Of a stretch of DNA of 64,000 nucleotides, positions 50,830 through 60,869 are shown in pieces (position 1 is the stretch's first letter; every line of letters starts with the position of its first letter). The stretch is from Neonectria sp. B-13. Lineage: Eukaryota; Ascomycota; Sordariomycetes; Hypocreales; Nectriaceae. The stretch lies in assembly GCA_002682825.1 (NCBI GenBank), contig NOKP01000009.1, positions 930,001 through 994,000 on the forward strand. Reading direction: 5' to 3'. The translations under genes were made by a program, and so were the position numbers. The notes under the pieces were generated by a model. It worked only from the letters and a program-made list of their open reading frames with translations. It searched no databases and was not told the DNA's origin.

Positions 50830-53800
50830 ATGCATGGCACCTTGTTGACCTCGATGGACCCTACGGGGACGAGGGAAGGGCCAAAGCCAAAGACTTTCAA
50901 CGGCTCTTATCTCTCCGTTGCGCAAGCCAACCTGAAAGACTGCGCCGCAAGACTATACTCCCTGCTGGATCACTTGAAGCAGATGGATCGCCCATGGGAC
51001 ATTGTTGCCATCCAGGACCCACCGGCCGGTTTCCCCTGGGCGCAGTCTCCTGGTTACCGCGCTTTTTACCAATCCGAACGAGTGCTCACGGAAGAAGACG
51101 ACCCAAGATACCTGGAAAAGGAGGCAGAAATCGTGCCTTTGGTTCGGGTCTGCTTCTATATCCGCGATTCAATCCCTCTAGAGGATTGGCACGCCAAAGT
51201 ACACGGGGGAAAGAACAGTTTGCTAGCCGCGACCCTTTTTCTCAAAACGAACATTGGAAACGTTCAGATTCACAACGTTTACAACCAGAGGCGAAAGATC
51301 GACATGGACCGACTGATAGAGGATACGACTACCACCAATGTCGACATACTCTTAGGTGATTTCAACGCACACCATCAGCTTTGGAGCGGCCGTCCGATGA
51401 TCCACGACCAACAAGGACTTATTCTCTCCAGCGGCATCACCGAGGCCGGAATGAAATGCATCACACCTCCCGGTACAATCACCTACACCCGTTCCATGCC
51501 GAAAGAAGATGGAGTGGAAAGCACCATTGACTTGACCTTCGCTAGCGAGTCCCTTGCTACTCGAGTGAAGGAACACCAAGTCGCAGAGGTACGCGGCTTT
51601 GAATCCGATCACCGAGTAATTGCCACTACCTTCGAAATGACGTGTTCCAAGAAGATTTCCACTTCCCTGAAGTGGAAATCTGTTGATAAGAAAAAGTTCT
51701 GTCACCAGGTCGAGGAGAATTTAGAGCCACTTGGTTTCCCGGTGCTAGACGACACGGTCAAGACTGGCGAATATATCTCCAAGATCAGCACCGGTTTATC
51801 ATCTGCTGTCAAGCGCTGCGTTCCATCTGTTTCTCGTTCCGCCCATGTTCGAAAGAAAGATACCGATCCCTCAGTACGAGTATTGGCAACCCAGGAATCG
51901 CAGGCCCTTGAGGCTTATCGGAAGGAACCGAACCCTCGGTGGCAACGGTTTTGGGAGTACCGGAGACAGAGAACAACCCGCGCTATCTCATTATACATGA
52001 CCTCGTCCTTCCGCCGTTTCATGGCCGCCGAGGTAAACATCACCCACGCTCAACGTGCATACCGTTGGGCCAAGAGAGGCGCAAGCTGGTGCAAGCCAAG
52101 AGGCATGGCCCATATTCCCGACTTGAAGGTCGGTGATACGGTACATGAATCCCAAGCCGCAAAGGCCCGTTGCTTGAGGGATGCCATGTGGTCAAACGTC
52201 AGCCACGGGCCAACTGCGCCGCCTCTACCCCGTCCCAACTTGGACCCTGGGAGAGCACAGCACAGTTCATTGCGCGGGTTGGAGCCGGATGAAATCTTAA
52301 CTCTGTTGAGAATGCTACCCCCGAAGAAGGCATCGGGCTCTGACAAAATTCCCAACGAGGCTCTAAAGTTGGCACGGGAACAAATCACACCATATCTACA
52401 CCATGCCTTCGAAGCCTGTCTCAAGCTTTCATACCACCCAGCAATATTCAAGCATGCTGCGACCGTCATGTTGCCAAAGCCGGGAAAAGAAACCTACCAA
52501 GTCCCCAAAAGCTGGCGGCCTATCGCCTTGCTGTCTTGTATGGGAAAGCTGCTTGAAAAGGTCATTGCCAACCGCCTCAAAGCTATCGTTGCGGAACACG
52601 ACATACTCCCTAACACACAATTCGGGCTCCCGGGCAGATGCACAACCAAGGCGCTGCGGTTCCTCCTTAACCCAGTCTACACGGCTTGGTCGGGGAAGAG
52701 AAAGAAGAAGGCAACCCTGTTAAGCCTTGATATCAAGGGAGCATTTGATAGGGTTGATCGCCAAAAGGTGCTGCAGGTTTTGGAAGCCAAGGGCATACCA
52801 AACTGGATCATCCTCTGGATCTGGTCTTTTCTCTCGGATCGCAGCAACGTCATCGAGATACCAGGCTACACAGGAGAAAAATGCTGGATTAACATTGGCA
52901 TACCCCAAGGCAGTCCCTTGTCGCCCCTTCTCTTCCTCTTCTTCGCTTCCCCTATCCTCGAGAACCTCCCTACTGAGCACGACTTGATCAGCAGCGTCTT
53001 TGTTTTTGCCTACATAGATGACACATGCATTCTTGTGACATCGCCCACTTACCAACTAAATTGTCGCGCGTTGGAAAGCTTCCACACCAAGTTGATCACC
53101 TGGGCTAACGGTTATGGCGTTACCTTTGAGCCCTCCAAGTATGCCATCATGCACTTTCGGGCCCCTTATGGCGAAAAAACAGACTCCAAGTCGATCCCTG
53201 AAATTGAGGAATACGACTTCAAGGATGAAAACGTTAAGCAGGAGCTTCTGATCCTGGGGGTACTGGTGGATTATCAGCTGAACTGGACGTCCCACGTGGA
53301 GCGAGTAAGTGCAGTTGATCTTTGAGTCCGTGACGTTACCAGCCCGATTATTCTTGCTGACTTGCGTGACAACCTAGATCCGAGCCAAGGTCCGGATCAG
53401 GCAACGACATCTGCAGCGTATTTCTGGATCTATTTGGGGGCCATCTCTCAAAACCATGAGGCAGTTTTATATCACCAAAATTCGCCCCGTTATTTCTTAC
53501 GCCTGCGCAGCCTGGTTTCAGCACCTTGACGGGTCGTCTCTGAAATGGGGTGTCAGCAAATTCGTTCTCCGGCGGCTGAAATCCATACAATACCAATGTC
53601 TGGTACAGATTTCCGGAGCGATTAACAAGACTTCAGGGATGATGCTTGAGAAGGAACTGAACATTGAGAGCATCGACATCTTTCTTGATCGCCTCGCCGT
53701 GGCCCATCGAGCTCGCGCTCTCAGCGACCCAGGCTATGGGATGATGAACAAGATCACAAATCCGCCTCACATTGCGCTCGACCCGCAGAAGCCTCACCCG

Positions 53801-54577
53801 TTCAGGGAACTGGAGAGGGTTGCAAAGCAGGTCGAGTGCGAGGCTCGTGCGACACTTCCCGATCTAGAAGATGAAGGCGAAGAGAAAGACGAAGACGAAC
53901 AAGATGCCAATAAATGGTCCAACCCCGTGGCGCGGAACAAAGCCATCAACAATCGTGCCAAGGAGAGAGCGCATGGGAAATGCGTCCAACGATGGAACGA
54001 TTATCGGCAACGTCACTCCCATGAGTCGTCCCAGCCGCAGGCTCTTGTCCAAGGCTGGGGGTCATACAGTTTCAAGCTTTACGAGTCTTTGACTCGAGCT
54101 CAGAGCACCATGTTGTTGCACTGCAGAACCGAGGTCATCGGCCTCAACGACTACCTGTTTTCAATCAGTTCGTCTAAAAAAGAGGTACCTTCTTTCGCTG
54201 CTCCTAATCATCGAGGAATCACTTTTCACTAACACGCCGTCCAACTCTGCCCACAGCTCGTCGAGTCCCCCATGTGCCCGTGTGCAAGTTGCAAGGCAAA
54301 GCAGACTGTGTACCATCTCTTCGTAGAGTGCCACGCTCAAAATTTTGGAAGGGCATACTTGATACGGAACCTGGGACATACCGACCTGGAGAAGTTACTG
54401 ACCAAGGATGCCTCCATTGCTGTCGATTGGGCCATAACATATTTCGACATCCCCCAGTTCCGGCGGGTCCAGGAGGATTCCTTTTTCCACCAGTTCAGAA
54501 AGCTCGAATGGTGGAGGAAGGAATCACAATTTGAACATCCCAAAAAGCATCCACATTCCCTCTATGAGGGAACCTAA
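50830..54577 (+). CDS. LINE ORF2 (AP-endonuclease + reverse transcriptase) with two introns
   Basis: Three exons, 50830-53304, 53378-54184 and 54257-54577. Introns of 73 and 72 nt (GTAAGT...CCTAG; GTACCT...CACTAAC...CACAG) both interrupt in phase 0, and the joined frame is 1200 aa without a stop. Endonuclease domain: AQANLKDCAARL near the start, IQDPPAGFPW, LLGDFNAHHQLW (about 175-186), STIDLTFAS, ESDHRVIA (about 257). Reverse transcriptase: SWRPIALLSCMGKLLEKVIA, LLSLDIKGAFDRVD, GIPQGSPLSPLLF and the catalytic FAYIDDT (about residue 727). The post-RT part has an acidic linker and a Cys/His cluster CPCASCKAKQTVYHLFVEC; no RNase H domain is seen. It is a Tad1/I-like fungal non-LTR element by pattern. 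The ATG at 50830 follows a GTG in the same frame. All catalytic motifs are intact. Confidence 0.9.
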
Positions 54578-56532
54578 TGTGTAATGATTACTGTTTGTGC
54601 CCCCAAACCCCAAGAGGCATCACAGAAACACAAGGCTAACGTGTATTTTCTTTCAAAGGTGTCACGCATCGATTTCTTTGTCTCGAGCCTGGTTGGTTTT
54701 AAAGTTCTTTATTAACCTTTGCATCTGACCCGAACCCATCTACCTTTTCCGTGTAAGTCCATGCGTCAGAACCTGGTTGTTCAATTAGGTACTAATTGTC
54801 TCAAGCCAGTCTAAGTTTTTCCTTAACCCGTACGTATACCCCTGCTTGAGAAGATCCGACGACGACTTTGTCAACTGCTTACAAGAAAGTATTCCCAGCA
54901 CATGATCCGTAAGTAATCAGTCCTTTGTGCCATGCATAGCGTGTTTCTTACCTCCAATGATCTAGCACCCTTGTTAGTCCTTGTGTGTGCGCCCCCCATC
55001 AGATATCTTTTGGTATCGGCTGGCTAATCAAGTGGTTGCAAACAGTTCCCCCCGATTTCACGATGCGTAAGTCTTTTCGTACCATGCCCATCAGGCCAAG
55101 ACTCATTGTCTTCGACGCAGCAGACTAGCTGGCCATCCGCACCAGCTCCACGCACCCCAGCAGCTCCCGGAACCACAGGGCGTATTCCTCGTAAGTCACT
55201 CATGAGTATATCCATAGCAGTTCCACTAATCCCTCTCAAAAGTCTGGATAATTCGTTGACGATGACTTCGTCATCTTCATCGTCTAACCCAGCCTCCAAT
55301 CGCTTGGCAAGGGCTTTGAGCAGCGTCTTCTCCTCCACGATGAAGCCGATGTCATCGACCTCAGTAGCTCCATCGTCAAGGAGCAAGCAGCAGCCGAATA
55401 TAGCTAGATGTTAGTCACGTTCTGGCATAACTCCAAAGTCTAGCTAACGATCCTTTTCTTATAGGCACCATTTGGATGGTGCTGACTGCTGCGCGGCTGG
55501 ACTTGAAGCCGCTGAGGCTGTAGATTCCGGCCCGGTAAAGCTGCCGCTTGTACTTGGCAGGCTTGATCTCTCTATCTAGAGAGTGACGGTATCCTGTTTT
55601 GTATGCCTTTTGGCTCTGTTTCTTGCCACCGGGTTGCAAGATGCAGCGGGTGATGGGTGAGTACTTCTCCTTATTAACATAACTTGCTCTAACCATACCT
55701 CTTATAAGGAAAAGCGGAATGCATCGTGGTTGTGTTATGCTGTGTTGTAGTGTATTGAGAAGGAGGGAAGAAGGCTGGCCGGACTTGTCAGCTTGACGAG
55801 AGACGGTTTGTACTGAACCACCCATTTCTCTATGTCTATGTAACTAACTTCGCCATGTATGGACCAGGTCATTTATATGTGCTATGGTTCAGGATAATCT
55901 TTTCATGAATTGGACATCAAGGTCAGAGAGAGGGACCCAGACGGGTTGCAAAAACAGGCTCAAGGTACGACATCGATGCGAACCATGTTACTGGGAAAGC
56001 TTGCTGTGTTTAAGTTATTGGGATTGATGGTGCTGGGCATAGCATCTTACTGTGTTAACTGCTGTATGTTATCTACTGCGTTGTCTTGATCTATCAGATG
56101 ATATTGACTAAGGCTAAAATTACTATAAATAAAATTATGATGCCCCATAAACCAACTGGAAGACGACAGCTGCATTTGTGACGCGGTGAAAATTGACCTC
56201 CCTCCCTATTCGGCGATAAAGTTCAATAATACGGCTAGCTACCTGCTTAGTACACACGAATACACAATACATTAACACAAGGTTTTCCATCCACATATTA
56301 TTACATCATCATCAGCCGCTGCGCTTCTGCCTAAGCCAGTGGGGAAGCGGGGCAAAAACATTCCATCTACCGCCGGAGATTGTCTCTAACTTGTATAAAA
56401 CCCCACTACAACCCTTGTTCCTCTTTTCTCTCCTCCATCACCCCAGAAACAACACCTCCATCTCCATCTCCATCAAGTCTCAGCCTTCATTAGCTTCTTC
56501 GTCTCCCAATTTTTCCCTCCCGTCTCAACGCC
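54578..56532. other. intergenic, weak coding signals
   Basis: Between 54900 and 55460 the plus strand holds many donor-like GTAAGT and acceptor-like CAG/TAG motifs around tiny open pieces, while the minus strand has an open acidic helix-like stretch (IVEEKTLLKALAKRLEAGLD at about 55340-55280) preceded by CTAACATCTAG. I could not build a convincing gene on either strand. 55415-56532 shows nothing I can support except the promoter of the next gene. Confidence 0.35.
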
Positions 56533-57984
56533 ATGGCTCCATACTCCTCCTTCTTCACCCTCCCACCCGAGCTACGAAACAAGATCTACCGAGAATACTT
56601 CGTCGTCGAAGGCGGCTACATCCTCGATTTCGAAGCGGGAAAGCTCACCACCGCCAACGGCCACCGCATCGACCTTGGCCTCGTGTCCACCTGCAAATTC
56701 GTAGCTGAGGAGACACAATCGATCCCCTTAGCCGTCAATACCATCACCTTCTCAACTGTCTACACGGAGAATACTTGTCAAAGCGCAGGCCTTTTTCAAA
56801 ATCTACTTCAACGGCTCTTTTCGTCCGACAGACACAACCTCCAATCGGCGAAACGCCTTCTGACTCCTGAGATATGCTCGGAAGTCATCCGAAAGTTCCC
56901 GAAGTTCGCGCCAACCCTTCAGAACCTGGTGCATTCGACCAATGTCTTTGAACCCATTCTTCACAGTGACATCCAACCTTACTGTAATCGCCAGGCCATC
57001 ACGTACACTGTTCAGTTTCTCGCACGTCTTTACGGCATGGAATACGTCAAGGAAGTCTCCAGCTTTTACGTTAAGGTACACGACCCCCTCAAGCTTTTAG
57101 ATCTCTGTCGTGTGCCCTGGGCATTCCCGACAGAGGCCCATTTGAATAGGATGGCCCGCGAGTTCGGCTATTCTGAATCCCTGTACCCCCTCAGCGGTAG
57201 GCAATACCGCTTCACCGCAGCTTCTGTTGCGATCCGATTTCTGGACTCAATCCCGGCAAACGAGCGTCTCCGAATGCGAAACATTGTGCTACAAGAGGAC
57301 TATCGAGCTGGGGCTTTCCCAGAGTGCCACGCTCAAGGGCTCATCCCGTTTTGCCAGGAAAACCGCCTCCTTCGCATTGAGCGCCGGGTCAATTTATGGC
57401 GAACCATTTTTCAGGAGCCAGACATGAAACGGTGGGACCAGTCTTGGTTCCCCAGCGACTCCGACCCCGGCGCATACCTGAAGCAAAAGCTCACTTCGCG
57501 GCTTTGCGACTCATTGGGCCCATGGCTCTTTGAAGCTCTGGGACTGCTTGACGATGGGATGCCTCCCGATTCCTTCACTCTAGTCTTGGACGGCGATCCA
57601 GCGCCTGATCTCACGACCCAGGTATTTCAAGCGGCAATTCACCGAGACATTGCATGGGAGCGAGCGTTTGAAGCGGCGTACGCCCGCAACATCCTTCCAA
57701 CCCCACAGGACCCCAGGTTCAATGAGGAACCGTTCCTGCAAGCAATACAGCATCTTGTTAACAAGACTTCGATCCTGCGCTGCAACTTTGATCCCGGCGA
57801 GTTCTGGGACTTTGAAAAGATCATCGAGCAAGCTTATGGTTGGGACTCGGAGAAATGGCATCGCGGCTTCAGCGGTCGTCTGCCGGTATATTTCGAAACT
57901 ACTCCGCCGCTCCCAAAATGGTCTGACCTCCTGCTTGACAATTTCGACCCCAAATGGAGAAAATACTGGGCTGAACGGGGTTAA
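56533..57984 (+). CDS. F-box-like fungal protein, 483 aa
   Basis: Intronless frame from ATG 56533 in good context (GCCATGG). It opens MAPYSSFFTLPPELRNKIYR, the LPxELRxxIY pattern that begins F-box/2EXR-like domains in many fungal proteins, followed by YILDFEAGKL and LGLVSTCKFVAEETQSIPLA (about residues 53-75), again typical of this class. The rest (ASVAIRFLDSIPANERLRMR, WFPSDSDPGAYLKQKL, LILTSL-free helical C-terminus ending FDPKWRKYWAERG) is soluble and without an enzymatic motif. If the F-box reading is right, it would recruit targets to an SCF ubiquitin ligase; that is inference from the first 30 residues. Expanded families of this type are common in Sordariomycetes. Confidence 0.8.
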   Translation: MAPYSSFFTLPPELRNKIYREYFVVEGGYILDFEAGKLTTANGHRIDLGLVSTCKFVAEETQSIPLAVNTITFSTVYTENTCQSAGLFQNLLQRLFSSDRHNLQSAKRLLTPEICSEVIRKFPKFAPTLQNLVHSTNVFEPILHSDIQPYCNRQAITYTVQFLARLYGMEYVKEVSSFYVKVHDPLKLLDLCRVPWAFPTEAHLNRMAREFGYSESLYPLSGRQYRFTAASVAIRFLDSIPANERLRMRNIVLQEDYRAGAFPECHAQGLIPFCQENRLLRIERRVNLWRTIFQEPDMKRWDQSWFPSDSDPGAYLKQKLTSRLCDSLGPWLFEALGLLDDGMPPDSFTLVLDGDPAPDLTTQVFQAAIHRDIAWERAFEAAYARNILPTPQDPRFNEEPFLQAIQHLVNKTSILRCNFDPGEFWDFEKIIEQAYGWDSEKWHRGFSGRLPVYFETTPPLPKWSDLLLDNFDPKWRKYWAERG

Positions 57985-58958
57985 ACCATTAGGTAGGATC
58001 AAAAGTTCTCGGATTGTGTGGCTGCCCAAGTCGCCCGGCCAAGGTACCGGTTGCTGGAGCCTTATCTTCTCATATGTCTTTAGGTTTCGGTTCCGGATGT
58101 TAGAGCGATTTTCTAGGCGATTGTTGAGCCTGTTTGTGCAGAAGGCTCGATGGTTTATGCTAACCACACAATCAGACACATGCGGTATCGTAGCCGTGTG
58201 CAAATTTGATTTGAGATACGTAAAATAATATGTCTCTGGTTCGTTTTCAGTTCCCAAAACTTACTCCTGTCCGCTGCTATGATCTCACCGACCCTCATGC
58301 TAACATTGTCAAACTAGGCTCGTAGCATCATCTACCCATACAGATGCGTTGGGACCAAGACAATGAAGAAATGCGAGCTAAACTGACACCACAGATTAAA
58401 TCTTAGGAGCAGGCCGCATCGTATGCCAGCCCCCTGTCGATATCCATTAGTTTTCCGTGAACTCGCTACAACTCATCTTAGAGCCGTGAGACGCCGACCT
58501 CCTGGTTGGATTTTGATGCTGCCATATAGAAGGAACTATCGTAAAATACACCCAAGGGCAGGACAGGTTCAAGTCAGACCCATGTTCTAGATGTCAGTGA
58601 ATTATTGAAATGTTCTAATCCACGAGTTAGCCTATAAGCCTCTTATAAACTTGGTTCCTCACACAGTCTCCGATTGCCGCGACTCTTATCTTAATCAACG
58701 AACGCATTTTCCATTTTACACAAGCCAAGCTTATTTATTCTCTTGCATTGAAACGAACCTCATGGATCTTCATCACCGTTGCGAGTTATCCCGCCGCATT
58801 ATCTCAATTCCCATCCCATGCTTCCTGCCCTCGTGATTTTTTTCTTATCCCTTGCCACACCATATGCAAAGTGGAGTGCTAGCTAGCTGATTCCATTTCC
58901 ATCCAGAGAGCAACATATTTTCTGGAATAAAAAGTAGACCCTGGCAAGGTGGGACGGC
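57985..58958. other. intergenic, no gene seen
   Basis: No supported coding sequence. The minus-strand frames that overlap the 3' end of the F-box-like gene are shadows. Confidence 0.45.
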
Positions 58959-58964
58959 AAAAAA
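58959..58964 (-). terminator. RNA polymerase III terminator
   Basis: Six T on the minus strand, just downstream of the tRNA 3' end. Confidence 0.75.
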
Positions 58965-58965
58965 G

Positions 58966-59039
58966 TGATTCCGCCCGGGCTCGAACCGGGGACCTTCTCG
59001 GTGTTAACGAGATGCCATAACCAGCTAGACCACGGAACC
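58966..59039 (-). tRNA. tRNA-Val (AAC)
   Basis: The minus strand folds as a complete cloverleaf: acceptor GGTTCCG/CGGAATC (one G-U pair), D-arm around GTCTAGCTGGTTATGGC, anticodon stem TCTCG/CGAGA enclosing loop TTAACAC (anticodon AAC, valine), T-arm CCCGG-TTCGAGC-CCGGG, and discriminator A. No intron. The A-box and B-box (GGTTCGAGCCC) promoters are internal, and an oligo-T terminator follows. Confidence 0.96.
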
Positions 59040-59584
59040 AAGTCAATTGCTGATGAAGTTGGGCGAAGTTAACAAGCCTCATATAGTCTCATTTTAATAT
59101 TTCTCAGTAAACCTTACACTGCGTTTAGGCTACGGAGGTAGCAACACTTATCCAACATATTAGTGTTTGTATAGTAATAGAGAGCGGGGATATTAGGAAA
59201 CGATGCTTCCTCCGAGCATCAATGCTGAACTTTCGGGACAAAGGTTGCTGGGGATGTTCATTTCAAGAACGGCAGAGTGCATGTTACCCTGTAGGAAAGC
59301 AGACCCAGTCTTCAGTAGCATCACACAGATGGCACAGCTAGGAAAATATTGAACCGGAATGTTCATTTGTGTACAGTTCCCAGTATATTATTTCCTGCTG
59401 CTTTTACAACCACTGCGTATCGTTGCTGTTCTCAAGTAACATTCTAGTGAACGGGAAGCTCCTGAAATGTAGGACGTTTGCGCGGGCCCATGTCAAAGGG
59501 AGCACGTGACCATTATGGCTAGAGGAATATTCTCAGCAACCACAACCCTGATACAGAGTTTTCATCAAATGCTCCTTGATCAAC
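59040..59584. other. intergenic, no gene seen
   Basis: Contains only the upstream region of the gene at 59585; an overlapping frame at 59506-59724 is in another phase and is not protein-like. Confidence 0.45.
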
Positions 59585-60822
59585 ATGGCACGGGCATCAA
59601 GGGCCAGCAGTCTGCTGACAGTCATCATAACGACATCAGTGACACCGTCTGTGCCGTCGACAGACCTGGTATCGTCGATTCTAGAGTCATTCAACCGTCA
59701 TTGCCCCACCTTGATGGACTGTAGGGTCATCGTTGTCTTCGATGGCTATGATCAAGTCGTGTCTACCGCTCGTCTAAAGAAGGGCTACGTCACCTCTGAA
59801 CAGGCTCGAGACTTTGGTCTTTACAAGGAGAATGTGAAGGAACTCGTCCTTAAACACCATTATGAGGACAACGACCTTGCTGCTTTCACACAACAAGTAG
59901 CAACGGCCGAGTATGGTAGCCCGTTCAAGGACGAGAATGTCGTACACTACACAATATCACAGACGCAAGACAAGAAAGTGACATTCATAGAGCCTGAAAG
60001 ACGTCTTGGCTTTGGCTTGGCCGTCCGGTCTGCACTGAGGGCGTCCGAGACTCCGTATGTCTGGGTCCAGCAACACGACTGGGCTCTGGTCTCCGACTTC
60101 TCCATAGACCCTCTCCTACAGATCATGGGAGCTTCTGAGGTTGATCCCGAAACACCCATAAAATATGTCTGCCTCCCAGCAGTACGCATGCTATCATATG
60201 CCACATCTCCGGACGTCATTAAGTTCCCAGTTCTGAAGGAGGTAACCGCCTCGCTCAAGGGCAACTTCAGCCCTGCATCAGATCCGAGCATCGAAATCCC
60301 ATTGACACCACTCTTCTTTTGGCATGATAAGCCACACATTGCATCTACCGCACACTACCTGGATCGTGTCTTCCCTACGCGCCTGGCCATGCTTCGGGGG
60401 GACTTCATCGAGGACAAGATTGGGCAGCGTGCGAGAGCACAGATGAAGCAAGGATCTGTAAGCAACCTCCCACAATATCCAACTCCCTGTAAAGTGTTTC
60501 TCGAAAACAAAGACCACCTGTTAGCCCTTTCTTTTTCTAGTGTATCAGTGTTGAGATATTACAAGCTGGACTCCAACGAACAACTACTAACGAAATGCTG
60601 TAGTGGGCGAAGTGGGCAACCTGGCTATACTATCCTGATGAAGGAAAACAGCTCTGCCTACGACATTTGCATGGACGGACTTGGTATGGCACGGAACGAG
60701 AGGCTGGGAAAATAGCAATGTGGCGATCAGGACAGGGCGGCAAGGTGGCCACTACGAAAGAGGCATCTCTTAGCCGAGCTTTCAATTATGTGGAAGAATT
60801 GGAACCTATCTCCAACCTGTAA
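59585..60822 (+). CDS. conserved protein, glycosyltransferase-like appearance
   Basis: Two exons, 59585-60457 and 60604-60822, phase 0, with a 146-nt intron (GTAAGC donor, CTACTAAC branch, CTGTAG acceptor); 363 aa. Start ATG 59585 (MARASRASSLLTVIITTSVT); the frame also runs back to a TTG at 59576. N-terminal order: VIITTSVTPSVPSTDLVSS, CRVIVVFDGYDQ, then GFGLAVRSALRASETPYVWV followed by QQHDWALV, which together recall a GT-A nucleotide-sugar fold (alternating strands, acidic turn after a beta strand). Next come PLTPLFFWHDKPHIASTAHY and DRVFPTRLAMLRGDFIED. Exon 2 reads WAKWATWLYYPDEGKQLCLR HLHG, plainly coding and lost if the intron is read through. Function is not assigned; the fold call is inference. 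It converges with a transcription factor 47 nt downstream. Confidence 0.75.
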
Positions 60823-60869
60823 TATATGGGCACTTGCTGTATCTATCCCGCCGTTTTCTCAGCTGCTTA

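Noticed and set aside
53456..54232. Treating the post-RT part as an independent gene starting at MRQFYITKIRP
   Set aside because: It continues the ORF2 frame exactly after a GT-AG intron and matches the normal C-terminal part of LINE ORF2 proteins.
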